Assembly: GCA_947474205.1 (NCBI GenBank)
Contig: CANJIC010000089.1
Coordinates: 1-7,715 of the forward strand
DNA: 7,715 bases
Direction of reading: 5' to 3'
Source of the DNA: Planctomycetaceae bacterium
GTDB taxonomy: Bacteria; Planctomycetota; Phycisphaerae; Phycisphaerales; SM1A02
Shown: positions 1 through 5,604 of the stretch, in pieces
How the letters are laid out: the number at the start of each line of letters is the position of its first letter
How positions within the stretch are numbered: position 1 is the stretch's first letter
Program-made: the position numbers and the translations under genes
Notes under the pieces: generated by a model
Told to the model about the DNA's origin: nothing
Database searches by the model: none
What the model saw: the letters and a program-made list of their open reading frames with translations, nothing else

Positions 1-1
1 C

Positions 2-343
<342 letters not shown>

Positions 344-381
344 TTAGAACTGCTTTATTTGCAGGTATTTATGATTTAAAT

Positions 382-422
382 CGAAAGCCGATCCGTTCAA
401 CTGGATCGGTTTTCGTTGTTTT
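382..422 (+). terminator. Rho-independent terminator after atpD
   Basis: A 13-bp stem is formed by 382-394 (CGAAAGCCGATCC) and 403-415 (GGATCGGTTTTCG), with a single G-U pair and an 8-base loop. It is followed by TTGTTTTAT. It starts 39 bases after the atpD stop codon, so it most likely ends the ATP synthase transcript here. The stem is long and nearly perfect; only the T tract is interrupted by one G. Confidence 0.88.
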
Positions 423-599
423 ATGCTCAGTTTTATCAGTCAAAATTGAATTGCTGGCCTATCCATAATTTCTGATTTTTAGAAAAAAAAAAAAGAATAT
501 TTCTTGATATAAATCAACTTGAAATACTCGTTCACTAGTTCACGGGGGATGGTTTCTGTTCCTAATTCCGATACACCCTCGCAATTCTGAAATTTATTT
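423..599. other. AT-rich intergenic gap upstream of the sigma gene
   Basis: No gene is visible here. The stretch is clearly AT-richer than its flanks and carries a run of 12 A at about 483-494, which could bend DNA or act as an UP-like element. Hexamers resembling parts of promoters occur (CATAAT at 464-469, TTGATA at 504-509), but no -35/-10 pair with a 16-18 bp spacer could be assigned. The promoter of the sigma gene is presumably in this gap. Stops in the sigma frame (TGA at 588-590) prevent the gene from starting further upstream. Confidence 0.5.
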
Positions 600-1298
600 G
601 TGAAAAAAAGTTCGTCTGCAAAAACTAAATCATTGGATGCGCGGCGTGGTTCATCCGCTTCCAAAGTTGGCAGAACATCAAATGGAAATTCTTTCGGGAC
701 GAGCAATGGACATTCCGCTGGGGCGAGCAATGGACATTCCGTCGGGGCGAGCAATGGACATTCCGTCGGGGCGAGCAATGGTCAATCCCATTCTCCTGCT
801 TTCGCGAGTTTGTTAACAAAGCAGTACCAGGCATTGCGCGAGATGGCCGGACGAATTTTGCGCAGCGAGCGCCTTATCAAAAGTTCCAAAATCAATCGTG
901 AAATGTCGCCAACATCTTTGGTGGCTGAATCCACGCTGCAACTTTTGGCGCAGCGTGTCGCCATTCAAGGCGACGAACATCTTCAAGGCTTGGCGAATAT
1001 TTCAATGCAGCGCGTGCTTTCCGACCGCGCACGAAAGGGCCGCGCGCTGAAACGCAGCGGCGATCCTCGCGATCTTCTTAAAGCAGAGGAAGTAAAATCT
1101 GAAGTGCAGGAATTGGCCATCATGAACGCCATAGAGGCGCTACGCGCGGTGCGTCCGCGGCAAGCCGAAGTGATCACTGCGGTGTGCTTGCAAGAGTTGT
1201 CCATTGAACAGGCCGCCAAAGAGCTCAACATGACCGTGCCAACACTCAACCGCGACCTTCGCGCGGCGCGTGAGTGGCTTGCCAAGCGCCTGAAATAA
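600..1298 (+). CDS. ECF-like RNA polymerase sigma factor with repetitive N-terminal extension
   Basis: A 232-residue sigma-70 family factor with only regions 2 and 4, of the 'ECF-like' type (TIGR02999-like) common in Planctomycetota and Acidobacteria. Residues 1-65 are a basic, low-complexity extension with five 8-residue repeats (25-64, consensus GASNGHSV). Region 2 spans about 66-155; the segment LQGLANISMQRVLSDRARKG (129-148) matches the family's 'ALAARAMRRILVDHARARR' block. Region 4 spans about 170-232, with the helix-turn-helix at LSIEQAAKELNMTVPTLNRD (200-219). Region 2.2 reads SPTSLVAEST (103-112), without the acidic residues that normally precede LV. The start is GTG at 600: an in-frame TGA lies at 588-590 and the only other early start is TTG at 633; there is no Shine-Dalgarno sequence. 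A convergent Ser/Thr kinase gene lies 118 bp away and is the probable regulator. No anti-sigma gene is seen. Confidence 0.85.
   Translation: MKKSSSAKTKSLDARRGSSASKVGRTSNGNSFGTSNGHSAGASNGHSVGASNGHSVGASNGQSHSPAFASLLTKQYQALREMAGRILRSERLIKSSKINREMSPTSLVAESTLQLLAQRVAIQGDEHLQGLANISMQRVLSDRARKGRALKRSGDPRDLLKAEEVKSEVQELAIMNAIEALRAVRPRQAEVITAVCLQELSIEQAAKELNMTVPTLNRDLRAAREWLAKRLK
672..791 (+). repeat. Five tandem 24-bp repeats inside the sigma gene
   Basis: Units start at 672, 696, 720, 744 and 768. They encode RTSNGNSF, GTSNGHSA, GASNGHSV, GASNGHSV and GASNGQSH. The units at 720 and 744 are essentially identical in DNA (core GAGCAATGGACATTCCGTCG); the outer ones are diverged. Because the unit is a multiple of three, gain or loss of copies would keep the sigma frame intact. 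Confidence 0.95.
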
Positions 1299-1301
1299 AA
1301 T
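1266..1301 (+). repeat. Sigma gene tail, first copy of a direct repeat pair
   Basis: The last codons of the sigma gene plus its stop and the following AAAAT form the first copy. The second copy is at 1382-1416. The shared core GGCTTGCCAAGCGCCT is identical in both; the whole 36-bp stretch differs at three substituted positions and one missing base. The first copy encodes AREWLAKRLK and then TAA. Confidence 0.85.
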
Positions 1302-1416
1302 TGGGAAATGAAATCAAGTTTAAGCGATCAATGCTGGAAGCGCGCTATGCAATTCAAAATTATTCTTGTGTTGGGCGGACCGCGCGTGACGGGCTTGCCA
1401 AGCGCCTCAATAAAAT
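1299..1416. other. Convergent intergenic region between sigma and kinase genes
   Basis: No reading frame of note. The gap separates the 3' ends of two convergent genes. No clean GC hairpin with a T tract was found on either strand, so how transcription stops here is unclear. Its right third is the second copy of the sigma tail repeat, which abuts the kinase stop codon. Confidence 0.6.
1382..1416 (+). repeat. Imperfect second copy of the sigma gene tail
   Basis: This 35-bp stretch would read ARDGLAKRLNK in the frame matching the sigma C terminus (ARDGLAKRL against AREWLAKRL), but a one-base deletion removes the in-frame TAA. It ends exactly where the kinase stop codon (complement of 1417-1419) begins. 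No similarity to the sigma gene was seen further upstream, so it is a short echo and not a whole duplicated gene. The core also contains a small inverted repeat, GCTTG-C-CAAGC. Confidence 0.8.
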
Positions 1417-4017
1417 CTACTTAGGGTGCGCCGCGTTGAACTGATCCAGCGCATCTTGCCACTTCTTGGGGTCTATTTTTGCCTGTGGAAAACTTGGTTC
1501 GGCGGCGGACCAGTCGTTGTGGAATTTCACCAAATCGCTCAATGTCATGCGAATTCTGGCTGGCGGCGCTTCGATGCCTTTCAAACCGTTCAACCCTTCT
1601 TGCAAATCAGCGTCCGCTTCTTGCCATTTTTTCAGTGAAGCAAGAATGGAGCCACGACGCGAGATAAAGACCCACAACTTGGGATCTGTTTTTTCAAACA
1701 CGCGCCGCGCCTTCTCCACGGATTGATTTGAAAATTCCAGCGCCGCGTCAAATTGACCCTGATCTTGCAGAACCTTGGCGAGATTGTTCAGGGAAATAAT
1801 CACGTCCGCGTGGTCCGCGCCCAGCCGACTTTGATTGGTCTTGAGCGACTCGCGAAATAATTTTTCCGCCTCGGCCAAGTTGCCTTGATTGCGCAAGCAG
1901 AACGCCAAATTGTTTTGCACGCGCGCAACATCTGGGTGGTCGGGCGAAAATTTCGCCAAGTAACTGGCCAGCGCCTCGCGAAATAATTTTTCCGCCTCCG
2001 CTGTCTTGCCGCGCTCTTGTAACGTTTGCGCAAGATTGTTCATAAGCAACGCTGTGGTGGGATGATTTTCACCCGCAAAATTGCGCATGGTGTCAATAGC
2101 CAAGCGCGCGTTGATTTCTGATTGCTCCAACTGATTGGATTCCATCTGAAGAACAGCCAGATTTTGATAATCCCCCGCCACCGTGGCGTTGTTGTCGCCA
2201 AGCAACTCGCGGTCCATTTTCAGCGCGGCCTCCAACAATGGCTGCGCATCTTTGTAACGGCCGGCGGTTTGCAGAACAATGGCCAAGTTTCCAAGCGCGG
2301 TCGCGGTTTGCACTCGATCCTTGCCCTGCAACAATTGCGCGCGATCGTTGGCTTCTCGAATAAAGCGCTCCGCCTCTGGCATGTTGCCCTTGTCTTTGTT
2401 CACCAATCCGTAATTCATAAGAGTGGCCACCGCGGTCGGATCACCCGGCTGCCAATGCGGGCGCGATTCTTGAAGCACGATCTCGTACAACTTCAACGAC
2501 TCGTCATACTGACCGAGCGCTTGCAGCGCCAAGGCTTTCTTTTCAGTCGCAACTACATATTCGCGGCTTTGTTCGCCCAAGTTTGCACGTGACAATTCCA
2601 TGGCGCGATCAAGTAGCGCAAGCGCCGCCTGCGCTTGTCCCACTTGCGTGAGTGTTCCACCAAGAACTGTTGAAATGGCGATGGCTTCCGCGGCGCGCTC
2701 AGGAGGATGAGTTTGAAATCGCTTGGCGGCGGCGTCAAGCACTTCGCGCAGAGAAATATTTTCTGATGCACTTGCGCCAAAGGGGTCAGCGGCGCCGATT
2801 GTTTCCACCAGAAAGTTGGTCACCGCCATGGCGGCGTCTTTTTCTTGGTTGGCGCGCGCGGCGGAGCGAACGCTAATGACGGTGGCCACGGACATGGCCG
2901 CCAACACGCTAACAACCGCCGCCACTTGCAAGCGGCGCCGCAGCACAAAGCGCTGCGTTTGATACAGCAAACTTGGCGGTCGCGCCTCCACCACTTCACC
3001 GTTCATGTGGCGCGCAAGATCATCCAGCAATTCAGAAACACTTTGATAACGACGCTCGCGATCAATTTCCAAACACTTCAACACAATCGCGTCCAAGTCG
3101 CCGCGCAATTGCGTTTGCAACATTTTCATGGATATGCCGCGCTGCTGCGCCACTTCAATCGCGGCTTCAGGCTCCTCATGAATCAAGCGCGCGTAACGCA
3201 GCGACGGACGCTCCGGTTGCGGCTCGCTAATTCGGCCATCCAATTCGCGCACGGGATCGCGACGAACCGGGCGCACACCGCACAAAAGTTCACCCAAAAT
3301 AATTCCAAGCGCCCAAATGTCGCTGCGCGCGTCGGCGTCGCCGCGAAATTGTTCAGGCGACATGTACGCCGGCGTTCCCAAAGGCGTGCTGGCTTGCGTG
3401 GTCAATGAACTCAACGGATCGGCGCCCACCACGGCCTTTGCAATTCCAAAGTCAATCACTTTGGGAATGGCGTGGTGATCTTCGAAACTGATCAAGATGT
3501 TCGCGGGCTTCAAGTCGCGGTGCAATATGCCGCGCTGATGCGCGTGAATAACGCCGTGACACGCGTCCATGAACAACTTCAACCGTTCTTGAATGCTTGC
3601 GAATTCCAAATCGCAATGCGCGTGAATAGGCAAACCCGCAACAAGCGGCATTGCGAACCATGGCCGTCCATCTGGCGAGGTGCCGCTTTCAAAAATCGTG
3701 GCCACATTTGGGTGATCCATAAGCGCCATGGCTTGTTGCTCGGCGCGAAATCGGGTGAGAATGGCTTGACTATCCATGCCCTTCTTCAACATTTTTATGG
3801 CGGCCGTGCGCTTCACCGGCGCGTGTTGCGCACCCAGATACACAAAGCCATATCCGCCTTCACCTAGCTCGCCAAGAATTTCAAATGCGCCAAGTTTGAC
3901 AGGCATGTCCGGCTGCTCAGTCGCTGCGTTGGCGTGACTTTGAGTTAAATGCTGCGCTTCTTTAGTGAAGCCAGATCGCTCAAGTCGTTCAAGAAGAAGT
4001 TCAAACGCAGACTTCAT
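1417..4017 (-). CDS. Membrane-anchored Ser/Thr protein kinase with TPR sensor domain
   Basis: An 866-residue PknB-like (Hanks-type) kinase. The catalytic domain spans about 44-340 and all key residues are present: glycine loop GEGGYGFVY (52-60), lysine 75 in AAIKMLKK, glutamate 93, HRDLKPAN (166-173) with catalytic Asp168, DFG (189-191), activation loop rich in Ser/Thr (203-215), SPE (220-222) and D233 of SDIWALG. It is therefore an RD kinase expected to be active. One hydrophobic helix lies at about 364-384 after a basic stretch, so the kinase faces the cytoplasm and residues 390-866 face the periplasm or equivalent compartment. That part holds about nine TPR-like units with a 42-residue period (near 447, 488, 530, 572, 614, 656, 698, 740 and 782), a protein-binding scaffold. 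The ATG at 4017 has no Shine-Dalgarno sequence. The convergent ECF-like sigma gene is the likely partner; the upstream lipoprotein on the same strand may share its transcript. Activating signal and substrates are unknown. Confidence 0.93.
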   Translation of the reverse strand: MKSAFELLLERLERSGFTKEAQHLTQSHANAATEQPDMPVKLGAFEILGELGEGGYGFVYLGAQHAPVKRTAAIKMLKKGMDSQAILTRFRAEQQAMALMDHPNVATIFESGTSPDGRPWFAMPLVAGLPIHAHCDLEFASIQERLKLFMDACHGVIHAHQRGILHRDLKPANILISFEDHHAIPKVIDFGIAKAVVGADPLSSLTTQASTPLGTPAYMSPEQFRGDADARSDIWALGIILGELLCGVRPVRRDPVRELDGRISEPQPERPSLRYARLIHEEPEAAIEVAQQRGISMKMLQTQLRGDLDAIVLKCLEIDRERRYQSVSELLDDLARHMNGEVVEARPPSLLYQTQRFVLRRRLQVAAVVSVLAAMSVATVISVRSAARANQEKDAAMAVTNFLVETIGAADPFGASASENISLREVLDAAAKRFQTHPPERAAEAIAISTVLGGTLTQVGQAQAALALLDRAMELSRANLGEQSREYVVATEKKALALQALGQYDESLKLYEIVLQESRPHWQPGDPTAVATLMNYGLVNKDKGNMPEAERFIREANDRAQLLQGKDRVQTATALGNLAIVLQTAGRYKDAQPLLEAALKMDRELLGDNNATVAGDYQNLAVLQMESNQLEQSEINARLAIDTMRNFAGENHPTTALLMNNLAQTLQERGKTAEAEKLFREALASYLAKFSPDHPDVARVQNNLAFCLRNQGNLAEAEKLFRESLKTNQSRLGADHADVIISLNNLAKVLQDQGQFDAALEFSNQSVEKARRVFEKTDPKLWVFISRRGSILASLKKWQEADADLQEGLNGLKGIEAPPARIRMTLSDLVKFHNDWSAAEPSFPQAKIDPKKWQDALDQFNAAHPK
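1849..1998 (-). repeat. Exact 24-bp repeat within the TPR-coding region
   Basis: Positions 1849-1872 and 1975-1998 are identical (CTCGCGAAATAATTTTTCCG plus CCTC), 126 bp (42 codons) apart. They encode the EAEKLFRE part of two adjacent TPR units. The DNA identity suggests recent unit duplication or gene conversion; the other units are diverged. Confidence 0.85.
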
Positions 4018-4060
4018 GGTTTTATACTAACGCTCAAGAAAATAAATTGTGACATTGTAG

Positions 4061-4076
4061 TTTCGTTTAACGGAAA
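4061..4076. promoter_or_regulatory. Small inverted repeat between lipoprotein and kinase genes
   Basis: CGTT-T-AACG (4064-4072) is flanked by TTT and AAA, with one bulged G at 4073. It sits in the 62-bp gap, about 45 bp upstream of the kinase start. On the minus strand the next bases contain TACAAT (4059-4054), a good -10 hexamer, but no matching -35 was found. It could be an operator for the kinase gene or a weak terminator for the lipoprotein; both are guesses. Confidence 0.25.
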
Positions 4077-4079
4077 ATA

Positions 4080-4475
4080 TTAATTATCAAAGTCCGCGGC
4101 TTGAATTTGCGACACGCGCCCAGACGGTCCAAAGGAAATTGCCCACGCACGTGGATGCGCCTGCGACGGAAACAAAGCGCCGGTGGCAAGCGTGCTGAGA
4201 TTGTCGCCGTACTGCCAGCGGTCCTCTGGAATAATCACCTCGCCATCGACTTCCTTTGCGGTGTACTTGCTACTTGGCTCACCAAGCAAGGCTTCAACTT
4301 CTTGCTTGGTCATGCCTGTGTGAACCTTGCCCCAATTGTCCTGGTACTTCGTTTCACACCCTGGCGCGCAACACAGTGACGCCATGAAAGTCCCCGCCAA
4401 GATGCACTGATACAACCATGTTGTGCACATGAAACGCCGACGCGCGCAGGGCGAGATTGGGGGATGTGGCTTCAT
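4080..4475 (-). CDS. BamE/SmpA-like small lipoprotein
   Basis: A 131-residue protein. The N terminus has a basic stretch (ARRR, 11-14), then a hydrophobic segment (about 18-35) ending in CCAPGC, so it is probably exported and lipidated on Cys40; the lipobox APGC is not a perfect match. The mature part carries the SmpA/OmlA (BamE) signature HTGMTKQEVEALLGEPS (52-68), followed by RWQYGD (86-91) and a short beta-rich end (WAISFGPSGRVSQIQ). Proteins with this fold are small envelope lipoproteins, some of which help outer-membrane protein assembly; that exact role is not claimed here. The start at 4475 gives the complete signal sequence; Met16 (4430) would remove the basic N region. The kinase gene lies 62 bp downstream on the same strand, and a divergent gene lies upstream. 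On the minus strand TACAAT (4487-4482) ends 7 bp before the ATG, so the message may be almost leaderless. Confidence 0.75.
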   Translation of the reverse strand: MKPHPPISPCARRRFMCTTWLYQCILAGTFMASLCCAPGCETKYQDNWGKVHTGMTKQEVEALLGEPSSKYTAKEVDGEVIIPEDRWQYGDNLSTLATGALFPSQAHPRAWAISFGPSGRVSQIQAADFDN

Positions 4476-4570
4476 CTAAAAATTGTAGCGTTCAGATTTT
4501 CAACTCCTACACCTTGCATGACATGTGCGCCGTGCATGCGCGGGCACATAATTTCATTACACTTTTAGCA
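4476..4570. promoter_or_regulatory. Divergent promoter region
   Basis: This gap lies between the oppositely oriented lipoprotein and GYF-like genes and should hold promoters for both. Minus strand: TACAAT at 4487-4482, 7 bp before the lipoprotein ATG. Plus strand: CATAAT at 4547-4552, 18 bp before the GTG at 4571. No convincing -35 was found for either, so the assignment rests on -10-like hexamers and geometry only. Confidence 0.35.
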
Positions 4571-5452
4571 GTGGGTCATTATTCAACAACTCTGTACCGG
4601 GTGAAATTGCAAGATTCACGGCGCCAAGACAAGTTGACGTATTCGCAAGTCATCACCTTGATTCAAAGTGGCGTGCTTGACTTAGACGATCACATTGCTC
4701 CGACGGGCACCAATGAATGGATGCATGTGTGGGAATTGCAAGAAGCGTTTGAAGCGTGCGTGGTGAGCGCGTACCGACTTCATGCGCCAGCCATTGGCCG
4801 AATGCGCAAAAGCATTTCCGGAAATTGGTTGACCGTGGTTGAGTTTCGCGATCAACGCGATGAATTGTTGCGGCAAGAGCCTGGCGTGACCCACAGCGCG
4901 TGGGCGGAGCGGCCAAGACCGGATTTAATCAATGATGTGGAAGGTCATGAACTGCACGCGGCGGTCGCCATTGGGGCGGCGCGGCAATCCATGCTTCCCA
5001 TGGACACGCAAAAGGATTCATCCGAAAGCACGGATGAAAGCGCTGAAATTTTTCGGGAAAATATTTCTAGAATTCTTAAAGGTGATCTGCCAGAGTGGGC
5101 CGACCCTCACGCATTGCTGCAGTGCGCCAAATCAAACGCGGTCAAAATATGTTGTATCGCGCTCTTTGTGGCCGCGGTCACAGATCCATTTCGTCCTTGG
5201 ATTTCGTTGCTGTGGTTTGTCGTGCCCAGCGGCGCATACTCCATGTACGCGGCACTGCGTCAACTGGCCAGCGCGGGAGTGAGGCGAGTGTGGGCGGATC
5301 GCTTTATCACATTCATTCTGTTCACATTGATATTCGCCATTGAATTGATTGTGACAATGAAAGCTGAACCAAATCACCAGACTGGTATTTTTTCTAGAAT
5401 TCCACAAGTGGCCGCGTTGCAAGAACAATTGCGAGCGCCACACAATAAATAA
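4571..5452 (+). CDS. Uncharacterised membrane protein with N-terminal GYF_2-like domain
   Basis: 293 residues from the GTG at 4571. Residues 8-62 (LYRVKLQDSRRQDKLTYSQV onward, then LIQSGVLDLDDHIAPTG and EWMHVWEL) resemble the GYF_2/DUF4339 pattern: a strand, 'LT..Q....I.SG.L...D...P.G..EW'. That domain is thought to bind proteins and is often fused to membrane segments. A hydrophilic, charged middle (about 63-190) has no recognised domain. Hydrophobic segments at about 191-204, 209-227 and 245-262 look like two to three membrane helices, followed by a short polar tail. The frame is open back to an ATG at 4457, but that start would overlap the divergent lipoprotein gene and adds an unlike N terminus; ATG at 4523 is another possibility. 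No function is assigned. It may relate to the envelope genes beside it only by position. Confidence 0.65.
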   Translation: MGHYSTTLYRVKLQDSRRQDKLTYSQVITLIQSGVLDLDDHIAPTGTNEWMHVWELQEAFEACVVSAYRLHAPAIGRMRKSISGNWLTVVEFRDQRDELLRQEPGVTHSAWAERPRPDLINDVEGHELHAAVAIGAARQSMLPMDTQKDSSESTDESAEIFRENISRILKGDLPEWADPHALLQCAKSNAVKICCIALFVAAVTDPFRPWISLLWFVVPSGAYSMYAALRQLASAGVRRVWADRFITFILFTLIFAIELIVTMKAEPNHQTGIFSRIPQVAALQEQLRAPHNK

Positions 5453-5604
5453 ACTGCGTTGATGCACCTGGTGCAACTTCACAGGGCAAACGCCGCATAG
5501 AAACACATTTTGATTACCCATGGATTTGAAGTGCGCTTGCGCTTGACTGACGTGATCAATTCAATCGGCTCGCTTTGAATCACCGTGGGCAATACCATCG
5601 CGGC
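5453..5604. other. Intergenic gap with a 13-bp palindrome
   Basis: No gene is seen. At 5463-5475 lies TGCACC-T-GGTGCA, a perfect 6-bp inverted repeat around one base, 10 bp after the stop of the GYF-like gene. It has no T tract, so it is more like a protein-binding site than a terminator. The frame of the downstream peptidase is open from TTG at 5575. TTGACT (5543-5548) resembles a -35, but no -10 at the right distance was found. Confidence 0.45.

Noticed and set aside
479..778. Minus-strand reading frame of 99 residues with LAPTECPL repeats
   Set aside because: It is the antisense shadow of the 24-bp repeat in the sigma gene; the rest is low complexity and includes the translated poly-A run.
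2845..3408. Plus-strand reading frame of 187 residues inside the kinase gene
   Set aside because: It lies opposite the kinase and TM coding region, has an Arg/His/Gln-rich composition typical of antisense frames in GC-biased genes, and shows no motif.
4457..4570. Longer N terminus of the GYF-like protein starting at ATG 4457
   Set aside because: It would overlap the start of the divergent lipoprotein gene, adds residues unlike the domain, and leaves no room for promoters.
5064..5403. Two copies of TTTCTAGAATTC within the GYF-like gene (about 5064 and 5391)
   Set aside because: The 12-base match encodes unrelated contexts (ISRIL and FSRIP), has no flanking similarity, and is most likely chance.
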